A stretch of 64,000 nucleotides of DNA from UBA2421 sp002343075. Its GTDB lineage: Bacteria > Planctomycetota > Phycisphaerae > Tepidisphaerales > Tepidisphaeraceae. The DNA lies in contig CALJLN010000050.1 in the NCBI GenBank assembly GCA_937982565.1, positions 62,001 through 126,000 of the forward strand, read 5' to 3'. Made by a program: the position numbers and the translations under genes. A model generated the notes under the pieces. It did no database searches and was not told where the DNA came from. It saw nothing but the letters and a program-made list of their open reading frames with translations. Positions 54,026 to 63,500 of this stretch are shown here, piece by piece. Positions within the stretch are counted from its first letter, which is position 1. The number at the start of each line of letters is the position of its first letter.

Positions 54026-54763
54026 ATGGCCGGTGCGGTTCCTTCTGAGTCCGATATCCTCTGCGAAACGTGTGGGTACACCCTGAATGGCCTACCCGAC
54101 AGTTCCAACTGCCCGGAGTGCGGTGCTGCCATCTCACAATCAACAACCCAAAGCGGCAGAGGACTCACTGGCTTCGAGGAGCGCAGCGGCCTTAGCAGCT
54201 TCATCACGACCACGCTGGCCGTTTTGCTGCGACCGACGCTTTTTTACCGCGCCCTCGCCACACGCACCGATCACCCCGCCGCCGCCTGGTTTGCGCAACG
54301 GCACAGGTTTATCGCCTCGCTCCTCTTCTGCTCGGCGGCCATCGGCTACGGCCTTTGGCTGGAATCAATCTCACGACGCCCGCGTGACCTTGAAGCCTCT
54401 GACTTCCTCGCGTTATTGCTGCTCTATTTCATCTGTTCGATCGGGTTGTTCTTTTTCATGGGCGTTCTGACTCGCTTTGCAGGATGGCTCAGCAGCCTGG
54501 AGAGCGCGTATTGGGGCATGCGGCTGCCGATCCCGGTCGTCAGGCGATGCCTTCACTACCACACGGCTAGCTATCTGCCGATTGGCATCGTGGCCAACAT
54601 CGTAGTCTGGAGCTACCGGTGGATGATTGAAGTCGGCATCATCTCTCGTGGCACCGGCGTAACGTTCGCCTACACGCTTAGCGGCGTGGTCATTGCGTCG
54701 GCTGCGTATCTGTTCCTGATGTATCTGACCGCCATGAGGCAGACTCGATATGCGAACGTCTAA
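54026..54763 (+). CDS. Zinc-ribbon and Yip1-like membrane protein
   Basis: This 245-residue protein starts with a zinc ribbon (LCETCGYTLNGLPDSSNCPECG, four Cys) of the kind seen on many planctomycete proteins. Four or five membrane helices follow (FIASLLFCSAAIGYGLWL, LALLLLYFICSIGLFFFMGV, LPIGIVANIVVWSYRWMIEV) in a Yip1-like pattern. Its role is unknown; the ribbon is probably on the cytoplasmic side. The downstream GH29 gene points the other way. Confidence 0.72.
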   Translation: MAGAVPSESDILCETCGYTLNGLPDSSNCPECGAAISQSTTQSGRGLTGFEERSGLSSFITTTLAVLLRPTLFYRALATRTDHPAAAWFAQRHRFIASLLFCSAAIGYGLWLESISRRPRDLEASDFLALLLLYFICSIGLFFFMGVLTRFAGWLSSLESAYWGMRLPIPVVRRCLHYHTASYLPIGIVANIVVWSYRWMIEVGIISRGTGVTFAYTLSGVVIASAAYLFLMYLTAMRQTRYANV

Positions 54764-54857
54764 CACGCATCACGACCCATTTCGGCATCGAAAGAGAAGG
54801 GGCAGACCCGGGAGATCGCTGTGAACGAAACTGCGATGCGGCCGGACCCGTCGCGAG

Positions 54858-56276
54858 TCAGAATCGGATTTTGATCACCCGCGCGTCGATGCCACCCGGC
54901 CCCGTCGGACATGCCACGCGCAGCCCGGTTTCGTCCTGCTTCCACAACACGCTTTCGTTCGTTCCGAGCCACTCCACCTGCTTGATGCCACGCTGGGCCA
55001 GACGAAGCGTCGTGCCCAGCGATCGAATCACCACTTCCCCGCTAGGCGCGGCGAGACAAATCGCATAAAGCGCGTTCTGACCGTGCGTAGTAAAACGAAT
55101 ATCGGCTGATGTGTAGGACACGCGTTTTGCGTCAGTAAAATGCCCTTCAGGCACAACGGTCGGTCCTTCTCCGAAGACCCTCCACGGCCGGGTGCCGTAG
55201 ATCGCTTCGCCGTTTGTTTTCAGCCATGCACCGATCGCTTCCAGGATCGCCACTTGCTCGTCGGGAATCGACCCATCCGCCCGTGGACCGATGTTCAGCA
55301 GCAGTGTGCCATTCTTGCTCACGATGTCACATAAATCGCCAATGAGCAAATCTGGTGACTTATACGTTTCACCCTCAATATGGCACCAACTTTTCATGCC
55401 AACGGACGTATCGCTCTGCCAGAAGAAGGGCTGAATATCCCCCAACTGTCCGCGCTCCACATCCGGAACTGCCGCACCGGGTGCGAACATGTGATTCTTG
55501 TAGTTGATCGCCACCGGCAACCCCCACGAAGCGGCGCGGTTGTAGTAGTGCGCGGCGAAGTAGCGCAAGTACGGACTTAACGGCGGGCGCTCAGCCCATG
55601 TGTCAAAATAAAACAACTGCGGCTGATAGTTGTCAACCAACTCGCACAATCGGGCCAGGTAATCTTCCTTAAAGTGTTTCGAGGGGGTCTCCGATTGCTG
55701 CTTCGCAGGCCCGTAGAACTCTTCGAACGCAGCATCGTTCACATCCGAATCAAACTCGCGCCCCCCATTCATAAACCACCAGTGTTCCGCGCGGTGATTC
55801 GATACACCAAAAACAACCCCCCGTCGTCGCGCCGCCGCCGCGATCTCCCCGACAACATCGCGCCGCGGGCCCATGTTGCGGGCGTTCCACGGGTTGAACT
55901 CCGTGTCGTACATCGCGAACCCGTCGTGATGCTCGGCTACCGGTACAACATACTTCGCGCCCGCTCGCACAAACAAATCCATCCATGCGTCGGCGTCGAA
56001 CTTGTCGGCCTTGAACAACGGAACGAAGTCCTTGTAGCCAAATTTGTTCTGCGGCCCCCAGGTTTTCACATGATGCTCGAAAGCCGGGTCGCCCTTGATG
56101 TACATCTTGCGCGAATACCACTCGTCCCCGAACGCCGGCACGCTGTAAGGCCCCCAGTGAATGAAGATTCCGAACTTGGCATTCTGATACCATTGCGGCA
56201 CGCGAAAAGCCTCCAGCGAATGCCATTCGGGAATGAAAGGGCCGTCGGCGATTTTGAATTCGGGGGTTTCGTACAT
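54858..56276 (-). CDS. GH29 alpha-L-fucosidase
   Basis: This 472-residue protein is a GH29 alpha-L-fucosidase, which releases L-fucose with retention. Signature segments are WYQNAKFGIFIHWGPYSVPA, YVVPVAEHHDGFAMYD (residues 110-124) and FYFDTWAERPP, where Asp225 is the expected nucleophile. NGTLLLNIGPRADGSIP is a family motif. No clear signal peptide is present, so it may act in the cytoplasm or periplasm after import of oligosaccharides. It lies 7 bases after the alpha/beta hydrolase gene, and together they diverge from the GH106-like gene across a LacI-type operator. The acid/base residue is not resolvable by eye. Confidence 0.9.
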   Translation of the reverse strand: MYETPEFKIADGPFIPEWHSLEAFRVPQWYQNAKFGIFIHWGPYSVPAFGDEWYSRKMYIKGDPAFEHHVKTWGPQNKFGYKDFVPLFKADKFDADAWMDLFVRAGAKYVVPVAEHHDGFAMYDTEFNPWNARNMGPRRDVVGEIAAAARRRGVVFGVSNHRAEHWWFMNGGREFDSDVNDAAFEEFYGPAKQQSETPSKHFKEDYLARLCELVDNYQPQLFYFDTWAERPPLSPYLRYFAAHYYNRAASWGLPVAINYKNHMFAPGAAVPDVERGQLGDIQPFFWQSDTSVGMKSWCHIEGETYKSPDLLIGDLCDIVSKNGTLLLNIGPRADGSIPDEQVAILEAIGAWLKTNGEAIYGTRPWRVFGEGPTVVPEGHFTDAKRVSYTSADIRFTTHGQNALYAICLAAPSGEVVIRSLGTTLRLAQRGIKQVEWLGTNESVLWKQDETGLRVACPTGPGGIDARVIKIRF

Positions 56277-56283
56277 GGGTGCG

Positions 56284-57492
56284 TCACTTGCTGATCAAAT
56301 GAGAACGGAGAAACTCATAAATTTCACGAAGCCGGGCCGGATCGAGCGTCACTGTGTGCCCCCTGCCGTCGCGATCCTCTCTGTAGACATGCTCGATTTC
56401 TTTCACGTCGAGCCACTTGGCAAACTTCGCCAGCCCATCGCGGTACTCCGCTGATTCGGTGTCGCTTGTGTTGAGAAACATCGGGCTAGCGCGATCCGTC
56501 AGATATGCCATCGCTCCGTGTTCGCGCCATCGCGAGCCGTTACCATGCAATGGCCCCCAGGCTTTCTCAAACCGCGGCAACATCGGATCGTCAGGCAGCA
56601 GATCGAGGTAATCATATCGATTGCCGTGAATCAACGCCGCATCCACTTCGCCAAGCCCCGCGAGCATCGCCGAGAACGGCCCGCCGCGGCTGAAGCCCAC
56701 GGCAGCGATCTTTCCGGTCAGAGGTAGCTCATCCTTCAATGATCGCAACTTCTCAACGGCATTCACCGCGCGTAAGAGTGACGCAGGCATCGGATCGTCC
56801 AGCCCCTTATACGGCGGCGCAACAGGATGATCGACCATCGCACTTGCAAATCCGGCAAACGCCGCCCCTTCTATCAGGGTGTCTCGACAAAACAGCAACG
56901 AGAAACTACTCATTCGGTTCACGTTGTCGCAAGTAATCTCCATCACCGCAGCGACTGGCCTCAACGGGTTTGACGGATAAATCACATCCATGCCCAGCAC
57001 GCGCTCGCCGTCGCGCGCGAACTCGATGTCGCGCCGCAAGGTGAAGCCTTCAGGAATGATGAACAACCGGTTGCCATCGATGGGCTGCTCGAGAAAAAGC
57101 GTGCGCGCCTTGCTGTCGGCAAGATCGCGACGGAGCTTCAAAAGGTCTTGATTGATCCCCGGCGAGATAGCCGCCGGGTCGTGGGCATAATCTACGATAA
57201 TCAGCAAACACCCCTCGGCACGAAGGCGGCCAAGAATCTGTTCATCCGAATCCCGCCCAACGCGCTCCATGTTCAGATGTTTCAGGTAAACAACCGTTGG
57301 CAATGGGGAAGCATGGTGACCAGGGACATCTGGCAGAATCAGCTCGACACGAAGTGGCTTCTCCGCGGTGACGCTCTCCCAATTCAGTACCTGCGCGTCC
57401 TGCGCTGGGATTTGCGCACGCACACAGCCGTCGTAAGCACCCATTACGACCGCAGCCATGAGAATGACCTTGAACTCGACTAGCCGAAGCAT
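56284..57492 (-). CDS. Secreted alpha/beta hydrolase
   Basis: This 402-residue protein has a signal-like N-terminus (MLRLVEFKVILMAAVVMGAY, then DGCVRAQ) and an alpha/beta-hydrolase fold with the nucleophile elbow AAVGFSRGGPFSAM. The oxyanion segment VVYLKHLNMERVG and a C-terminal His in DGRGHTVTLD complete a plausible triad. It could be an acyl or methyl esterase that removes substituents from a plant glycan, which would fit its glycosidase neighbours. I chose the ATG at 57492; an upstream frame would cover the operator. It heads the operon with GH29. Confidence 0.75.
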   Translation of the reverse strand: MLRLVEFKVILMAAVVMGAYDGCVRAQIPAQDAQVLNWESVTAEKPLRVELILPDVPGHHASPLPTVVYLKHLNMERVGRDSDEQILGRLRAEGCLLIIVDYAHDPAAISPGINQDLLKLRRDLADSKARTLFLEQPIDGNRLFIIPEGFTLRRDIEFARDGERVLGMDVIYPSNPLRPVAAVMEITCDNVNRMSSFSLLFCRDTLIEGAAFAGFASAMVDHPVAPPYKGLDDPMPASLLRAVNAVEKLRSLKDELPLTGKIAAVGFSRGGPFSAMLAGLGEVDAALIHGNRYDYLDLLPDDPMLPRFEKAWGPLHGNGSRWREHGAMAYLTDRASPMFLNTSDTESAEYRDGLAKFAKWLDVKEIEHVYREDRDGRGHTVTLDPARLREIYEFLRSHLISK

Positions 57493-57530
57493 CCTCAACC
57501 ATTCTAACGAAACGCATGGTGCGTGAAGCG

Positions 57531-57544
57531 TGTAAACGCTTGCA
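57531..57544. promoter_or_regulatory. LacI-family operator match between divergent glycan genes
   Basis: TGTAAACGCTTGCA fits TGNAANCGNTTNCA, the LacI/GalR-type operator consensus, at every fixed position. It lies 39 bases from the alpha/beta hydrolase start and 42 bases from the GH106-like start at 57586. No LacI-family gene is in the window, so the regulator must be elsewhere. Confidence 0.6.
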
Positions 57545-57585
57545 GAAATGGTTGCCGTATTGTGGCGTGGAGCATCGCCTCCGAT

Positions 57586-60500
57586 ATGCTTGCGCACATG
57601 GCAGCGGCGCGGCGGAAATGGGAGCTATATCCTCGGAGTCATTCAACCCGGCTCGACCGCGGGCTCTTTCGCTTACCAACCTCCGAATATCGCGGTACGC
57701 CGTTCTGGTCGTGGAACACGCGCCTGAACTTTTCGCAACTCAGCCGCCAGATTGACCATCTTCAGAAAATGGGCTTCGGCGGCGTACACATCCACGCGCG
57801 CACCGGGCTGGCAACTGAATACCTCGGTCGAGATTTCATGTCGCTCGTCAAGCAGTGTCACGCCAGGCTCAAACGGCGCGGAATGCTCACATGGCTCTAC
57901 GACGAAGACCGGTGGCCGAGTGGGTTTGCCGGCGGGCTTGTCTCTTCCGACGTGCGATTTCGCGAGAAAACGCTGTTCTGGACGCAGAACCAGGATGCGT
58001 CAACAGGCGAACTCCTCGGCCGCTACATTGTCACGCTCCGCGAAGGCCGACTGGTCGCGTTTGAGCGACTGGCAATCCGAGACCTGCCCCCCAAAGGCAC
58101 CTGGTACGCCTACCTGCACACCGCCAAGCCCGAATCGTGGTTTAATCACCAGACCTACATCGACACATTCAACCCCGCCGCAGTGGCCCGTTTCATCGAA
58201 ATCACGCACGAACGCTACCGCGCGTGCCTTGGTAGCTCGTTTGGCACAACTGTGCCAGCAATCTTCACCGATGAGCCCCACTTCACCAAGAAGCAAACTC
58301 TTGCCGTGGCAAGCGCGCCGCAAGGGGTGGTGTTGCCGTTTAGCGATCTGTTTTGCGCCACATTTGAGAAGCGGTTCCGGCACGACCTTCTGGACAGTCT
58401 GCCCGAGCTATTCTGGGATCGCGCCGATGCCCGCCCGTCTCTCACTCGATACCAATATCACGAGCACACCGCAGAACTTTTTGCATCAAGTTTTGGCGAC
58501 ACCATCGCGCGCTGGTGTGCCAGGAATCGTCTTGCCCTCACCGGTCACATGCTCAGTGAGGCAACGCTCTTTGGACAAACCCGCGCCGTGGGCGAAGCGA
58601 TGCGCGGGTTGCGATCGTTCCAGCTTCCTGGCATCGATATGCTGGAAGACAAGATTGAACTGACCACCGCTAAGCAGGCGCAGAGCGTGGCGAGACAGAA
58701 TGGCCGGCCGGGTGTCGTGAGCGAACTCTACGGCGTAACAAACTGGGATTTTGATTTCGCCGGCCACAAGCGACAGGGTGATTGGCAGGCGGCGCTCGGG
58801 GTGACGGTGCGCGTGCCACACCTTGCGTGGGTCAGCATGGCCGGAGAGAGCAAGCGAGACTACCCCGCAGCTATCGGATATCAGTCGCCATGGTATCGGG
58901 AGTATAAGGTCATCGAAGACCACTTCGCGCGCGTCGCGGTGGCGATGACACGCGGGCGGCCGGTCGTGCGAGTCGCCGTAATTCACCCCATCGAGAGCTT
59001 CTGGCTTCACTGGGGCCCCGCCGACGACAATTGCGATGAGTGGGCGCGCCGGGAAGCTGAGTTCAAAGACCTGACCCACTGGCTCACCTTCGGCGGAATC
59101 GATTTTGACTTCGTAAGTGAATCATCGCTGGCCCCTCGCGGGGGTGTGCATCGCCGTGGAGCGGGGAAGGACGGGCTTCGAGTGGGCAAGATGGCTTACG
59201 ACGCAGTGATCGTCCCTGGGTGTCAGACAATTCGCACAGCCACGCTCAATCGCCTGAAGCAGTTTCAAAGGTTGGGAGGCACCATCATCTTCGCCGGCAC
59301 TATTCCTTCCCTGGTCGATGCCCGGCCGTCTGCCGAACCCGCTGCCATCGCAGCAAAATGTCGCAGGGTATCTTTCGATGAATCCTCCATTCTCGCCGCA
59401 GTCGCTCCTTTTCGTGAGCTTCGCATTGCGCTCGCCGACGGTGCTCCCACCGATAGCATCGCGCATCAACTCCGCCATGATGGCACAGCGCGATATCTCT
59501 TCCTGTGCAACACCCGTCGGCGGGAGGATGTGGGTGACGTCGCCATTACAGTGAACGGTCGATGGCAGGTCGAAGAATTCAACACGTTCACCGGGATGAT
59601 CTCGTCGATGACGGCGGCGATCTCGGGCGAACAGACTGTCATCCCGTGGCGATGCCTTGCGCACGGTCATCTTTTGCTCAGGCTCACGCCGCGGACGCGT
59701 CAGAGCAACGATCAATTGGCGAAGACGGCCGCCGTCACGCGCGCAGAGCCAAACCTCTTTGCCAGACCTCTCCCCGCGCGGACCAGAGTCATTCTCAGCG
59801 AACCCAATGTCCTGCTGCTCGATCAGGCCGAATGGAAACTCGACGGCGAAAGAAAGTGGCGTCAAAAAGAAGAAATCCTGCGACTGGACAACCTCGTGCG
59901 CCAACACGTGGGCCTCCCCAGCCGCGGCGGGCGAAATGCGCAGCCGTGGGTCGATACCGCGCCCGATCCAGTCAAGGGCCTGCTGCACCTTCGATTCGCA
60001 ATCGATTGCAAGGTTGCCGTCACTGCGCCGCAACTGGCGATGGAAAACCCGGCAGACGCAACCCTCACGCTCAATGGACGGCGCGTTGCAACCAAGCCCG
60101 TCGGCTGGTGGGTGGATGAGGCGATCCGGACGGTCTCACTACCCAGTCTGAAGCCCGGCGCACACACGCTCGAAATCTGCATCCCGATGCGCCGGCGGAC
60201 CAATGTCGAATGGTGCTATCTGCTGGGCAGCTTCGGGGTGCGGGTCAAGGGTCGGCGCGCTACGATCATTGAGGCACCCAAGACGCTTAAGTTCGGCGAT
60301 TGGACACACCAGGGCCTTCCGTTCTACGCCGGGAATGTGACATACGAGATTCCGATTCGTGGCCAGGGCCGAGCGATGCGGTTGCGCGCCGCTCGCTTCA
60401 GCAATCCGCTTCTGACAGTAGCGATTGATGAGAAACGACTAGGCCCGGTGGCATTTGCGCCACATGAAATCGAACTCGGCAAGCTCAAGGGGACGCACAT

Positions 60501-60681
60501 GCTCAGTCTGACCGCATTTGGCAACCGCCACAACGCGTTCGGCCCGCTGCACCACACCAAGCGCGACCTCACGTGGGTCGGCCCGGCCGCGTGGCGCAGT
60601 TCGGGAGAATGGTGGTCGTATGATTATCATTTCAAGCCGATCGGCATCCTCGAACCGCCGTTGCTGTTGGAAGCAGCTTGA
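57586..60681 (+). CDS. GH106-like glycoside hydrolase
   Basis: This protein of 1031 residues resembles the GH106 alpha-L-rhamnosidase group and its unassigned relatives. The N-terminal TIM-barrel half has GTPFWSWNTRLNFSQLSRQI, MGFGGVHIHARTGLATEYLG and LTWLYDEDRWPSGFAGG, and IFTDEPHFTKK contains the acidic pair typical of these enzymes. The C-terminal half has glutamine-amidotransferase-like and beta-sandwich modules (YDAVIVPGCQTIRTATLNRL, LKPGAHTLEICIPMRRRTN). I chose the ATG at 57586 over a GTG at 57523, because the latter would place the operator inside the coding region. No signal peptide is obvious. The exact CAZy family needs a database search, so substrate is a guess. Confidence 0.75.
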   Translation: MLAHMAAARRKWELYPRSHSTRLDRGLFRLPTSEYRGTPFWSWNTRLNFSQLSRQIDHLQKMGFGGVHIHARTGLATEYLGRDFMSLVKQCHARLKRRGMLTWLYDEDRWPSGFAGGLVSSDVRFREKTLFWTQNQDASTGELLGRYIVTLREGRLVAFERLAIRDLPPKGTWYAYLHTAKPESWFNHQTYIDTFNPAAVARFIEITHERYRACLGSSFGTTVPAIFTDEPHFTKKQTLAVASAPQGVVLPFSDLFCATFEKRFRHDLLDSLPELFWDRADARPSLTRYQYHEHTAELFASSFGDTIARWCARNRLALTGHMLSEATLFGQTRAVGEAMRGLRSFQLPGIDMLEDKIELTTAKQAQSVARQNGRPGVVSELYGVTNWDFDFAGHKRQGDWQAALGVTVRVPHLAWVSMAGESKRDYPAAIGYQSPWYREYKVIEDHFARVAVAMTRGRPVVRVAVIHPIESFWLHWGPADDNCDEWARREAEFKDLTHWLTFGGIDFDFVSESSLAPRGGVHRRGAGKDGLRVGKMAYDAVIVPGCQTIRTATLNRLKQFQRLGGTIIFAGTIPSLVDARPSAEPAAIAAKCRRVSFDESSILAAVAPFRELRIALADGAPTDSIAHQLRHDGTARYLFLCNTRRREDVGDVAITVNGRWQVEEFNTFTGMISSMTAAISGEQTVIPWRCLAHGHLLLRLTPRTRQSNDQLAKTAAVTRAEPNLFARPLPARTRVILSEPNVLLLDQAEWKLDGERKWRQKEEILRLDNLVRQHVGLPSRGGRNAQPWVDTAPDPVKGLLHLRFAIDCKVAVTAPQLAMENPADATLTLNGRRVATKPVGWWVDEAIRTVSLPSLKPGAHTLEICIPMRRRTNVEWCYLLGSFGVRVKGRRATIIEAPKTLKFGDWTHQGLPFYAGNVTYEIPIRGQGRAMRLRAARFSNPLLTVAIDEKRLGPVAFAPHEIELGKLKGTHMLSLTAFGNRHNAFGPLHHTKRDLTWVGPAAWRSSGEWWSYDYHFKPIGILEPPLLLEAA

Positions 60682-60802
60682 CGACGAACTTCGCACTTGG
60701 CACGGATGCTATCTCTTGAGAGGCAAGGCTCGATTCGTGCAACGTCTTTATCTCAAACGCTAATGACTTTACCGACACCTCGGGGCACAATCCTCAACTT
60801 CA

Positions 60803-62056
60803 ATGTCCGCAGAACGAATCCAAGCTGTCTATCGAATCGAGACGCCTCTGCCCGTAGAACGCGCCGCGGCGGTTCTGGCGGGCGAGCAGTCGTCGGGAAC
60901 TTTCGTCGAAGTGCCTGGCGAAACCGACGATCTCAGGCGCAGATACGGCGCGAGAGTCGAACTCATCAACCCGCTGGAGCCTGCCGCCGCCGCCAGCCTG
61001 CCCGGGTGCCGCGGTGGCGTCCCCGGCGGCCTGTTCAACCGTGCTCAGATCACGGTGAGTTGGCCGGTCGAAAACATCGGCGTCAACCTCCCCACACTAC
61101 TCGCGACCGTTCAGGGTAACCTCTACGAATTGTCGCAGCTTTCCGGCATCAAGCTGTTGTCGATTGCACTTCCCGACTCGCTCGCGCGCCACTTTCGCGG
61201 GCCGGCTTTTGGTGCAGAAGGCTCACGCGCGCTCTGCGGTGTTGTGAAAGGGCCGATGATTGGCACCATCATCAAGCCGAGCATCGGTCTATCACCCGAT
61301 CAGACCGCCGAGTTGGTGCGGACGCTCGTTGAAGCCGGAATTGACTTCATCAAGGATGATGAACTGCTGGCCAACCCGCCTCACTCACCCTTCAAACAGC
61401 GCGTCGATGCGGTGATGCAAGTAATCAACGAGCACGCTCATCGCACCGGGCGGAAGGTGATGGTAGCGTTCAACCTCACCGATGAGTTCGACGCCATGCA
61501 ACGCAATTACGATCATCTTCTCGCCGCCGGAGGCACTTGCGCGATGCTGAGTGTCAACCATGTCGGCCTGTCCGCGACCAAGGCGATCTGTGACCGCGGC
61601 CAACTGGCCATTCACGCACACCGCAACGGATTTGGCATGATGAACCGGCATCCGATGCTCGGCATGGAGTTCCCCGCGTATCAGACCATTTGGCGGCTGG
61701 CGGGAGTCGATCAATTGCACGTCAACGGCATCGCCAACAAGTTCTGGGAACCTGATGATCACGTCGTGCGTTCCATCGAAGCATGCCTCGCCCCAATGAA
61801 CGGCCTCAAACGCCTGCTGCCCGTCATCAGCAGCGGGCAGACCGGGCTCCAGGCACCCGAAACCTACCGCCGCACGCAGACAATCGAAGTACTCTATCAG
61901 GCCGGCGGAGGCATCATGGCCCACCCTCTCGGCCCTGCCGCCGGCGTCGCAGCACTCAGACAGGCATGGCAGGCAGCGGTCAGCGGCATCACTCTGGACG
62001 AGCACGCGCGGGAACACGTCGAGCTGCGCGGGCAGTTGAAGAAGTTTGGAAAGTAG
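60803..62056 (+). CDS. oiaX: RuBisCO-like protein, OiaX-type candidate
   Basis: This 417-residue protein is a form IV RuBisCO-like protein. The large-chain fold is complete. TIIKPSIGLSP holds the Lys175 equivalent (Lys158), but the second Lys of KPK is lost. DFIKDDELLANPP keeps the carbamylated Lys, Asp and Glu (Lys184, Asp186, Glu187). IHAHRN, LHVNGIANKFWEPD (His306, loop-6 Lys313), VISSGQ and GGGIMAHPLGPAAG are also conserved. Keeping the metal site while changing the CO2-fixing residues suits an RLP that decarboxylates or transcarboxylates. A DUF1537 kinase gene follows after 9 bases, as with OiaK and OiaX, which handle 3-oxo-isoapionate and its 4-phosphate in D-apiose breakdown. A different sugar-acid substrate remains possible. 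Confidence 0.75.
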   Translation: MSAERIQAVYRIETPLPVERAAAVLAGEQSSGTFVEVPGETDDLRRRYGARVELINPLEPAAAASLPGCRGGVPGGLFNRAQITVSWPVENIGVNLPTLLATVQGNLYELSQLSGIKLLSIALPDSLARHFRGPAFGAEGSRALCGVVKGPMIGTIIKPSIGLSPDQTAELVRTLVEAGIDFIKDDELLANPPHSPFKQRVDAVMQVINEHAHRTGRKVMVAFNLTDEFDAMQRNYDHLLAAGGTCAMLSVNHVGLSATKAICDRGQLAIHAHRNGFGMMNRHPMLGMEFPAYQTIWRLAGVDQLHVNGIANKFWEPDDHVVRSIEACLAPMNGLKRLLPVISSGQTGLQAPETYRRTQTIEVLYQAGGGIMAHPLGPAAGVAALRQAWQAAVSGITLDEHAREHVELRGQLKKFGK

Positions 62057-62065
62057 CCGGCTCAG

Positions 62066-63385
62066 ATGAACGACTTGCTCATCAGCTTCTACGGCGACGA
62101 TTTTACAGGCTCCACCGACGCCGCTGAATCGCTCTGCCTGGCCGGGGTGAAGACCGTGCTGTTCACGGCCCCGCCCACGCCGTCCCAATTAGGGCGATTT
62201 CCCTGCCTGCGCGCGTTTGGCGTGGCGGGAGTCACCCGTGCTCAACCGCCCGCCGTTATGGAGCAAACGCTTCGTCCCGCATTTGAGGCCATGAGGCAAG
62301 CCGGCGCGCCAATCGTTCACTACAAGGTTTGCTCCACATTCGATTCTTCGCCTGCCGTCGGCAGCATCGGGAAGGCAATTGACGTCGGCAGCGACGTGTT
62401 TGCACAGCATTGCGTGCCGGTGGTGGTAGGTGCGCCGTCTCTGGGTCGATACTGTGCCTTTGGAAACTTGTTTGCACGGTCGGGCACTGGCTCGGAACCG
62501 ATTCGGCTCGACCGGCACCCCTCGATGAGCCGTCACCCCATTACGCCGATGACCGAAGCAGATCTGCGGCTGCATCTTGCAAAGCAAACGCAAAAGTCCA
62601 TCGGACTGATCGATGCGACGCAGCTCTCGCTGGGCGAATGCCAGCTCTTTGATATCTACGATGCACAATCCATCGAGAACGAAGTGCTGCTAATCGACCT
62701 TATGCAGCGGGAACAGCTCCGGTCAGTGGGAGCGCTTTTGCATCGCGGGGTTGGGAGCGGCGAAGCTCATTTTGTAGTTGGCTCATCGGGTGTCGGCGAG
62801 TCGCTCTGCACCTGCTGGCGTGAGAAAAATCTGGTCCGCGATGACGATGCGCTACAGCCCGCCGGCGCAGCGCCGGGGCCGATCATCGCGATTTGCGGCA
62901 GCTGTTCCCCCATCACCGCGGGGCAGATCGAACATGCTTCGCGTGGTGGCTTTACGGAAGTGAAGGTTGACGTTGGTTCAAGCATCAGGGCAATGAATGC
63001 GATCACACCCGCAACTTCCGCGCTGCGCGACGGGAAAAGCGTCGTACTTCACACCGCCGGGGCGACACTGCCCGACCATCGGCTTGCCCCTGCCGCAGCC
63101 AGTGGCATCGGGCCGAGGCTGGCGCGCGTGCTTCGAGAACTGCTTCAGGCAACTTCCGTCCGTCGGGTCGTCATTGCAGGCGGCGATACTTCGGGCCAGA
63201 TCGCAAATGCACTCGAGATTGAGAGTATGGAGATGATCGCCACCCTCGCCCGCGGCGCGCCGCTGATGCGCGTCACCGCTCCCGGCTCGCCGGCCGATGC
63301 CGTCGAAATGGTTTTCAAAGGCGGACAGATCGGCCCTCCCGACTTCTTCAGTTCCGTGCGCGACGGAATCAGGGAGACGACATGA
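62066..63385 (+). CDS. oiaK: DUF1537-family sugar-acid kinase, OiaK-type candidate
   Basis: This 439-residue protein belongs to the four-carbon acid sugar kinase family (DUF1537). It has the N-terminal substrate-binding motif YGDDFTGSTDAAESL (residues 9-23) and the C-terminal nucleotide-binding GGDTSGQIANAL (GGDTSG at residues 372-377), plus GSCSPITAGQI. Known members phosphorylate threonate, 3-oxo-tetronate or 3-oxo-isoapionate. The upstream RuBisCO-like gene points to the last (OiaK, forming 3-oxo-isoapionate 4-phosphate). The short intergenic gap supports an operon. Specificity is inferred from context. Confidence 0.78.
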   Translation: MNDLLISFYGDDFTGSTDAAESLCLAGVKTVLFTAPPTPSQLGRFPCLRAFGVAGVTRAQPPAVMEQTLRPAFEAMRQAGAPIVHYKVCSTFDSSPAVGSIGKAIDVGSDVFAQHCVPVVVGAPSLGRYCAFGNLFARSGTGSEPIRLDRHPSMSRHPITPMTEADLRLHLAKQTQKSIGLIDATQLSLGECQLFDIYDAQSIENEVLLIDLMQREQLRSVGALLHRGVGSGEAHFVVGSSGVGESLCTCWREKNLVRDDDALQPAGAAPGPIIAICGSCSPITAGQIEHASRGGFTEVKVDVGSSIRAMNAITPATSALRDGKSVVLHTAGATLPDHRLAPAAASGIGPRLARVLRELLQATSVRRVVIAGGDTSGQIANALEIESMEMIATLARGAPLMRVTAPGSPADAVEMVFKGGQIGPPDFFSSVRDGIRETT

Positions 63386-63432
63386 CTCAATCGCCCGAGG
63401 AAGCGCGCCTACGGACCGCTGTCACACGATGA
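63382..63432 (+). other. Very short ATGA-coupled open frame, possible gene remnant
   Basis: An ATG overlaps the kinase stop (ATGA), then reads MTQSPEEARLRTAVTR before a TGA. A four-base coupled start followed by only 16 codons looks like the front of a lost gene, or a chance frame. The residues weakly resemble the start of class II aldolase-type proteins. I have no other support. Confidence 0.25.
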
Positions 63433-63500
63433 CGCCGGACTTATCCACACTCCGTCGCACCTGAACCTGTGCAGGAGAACGCGTACAGAAGAAGGATATC

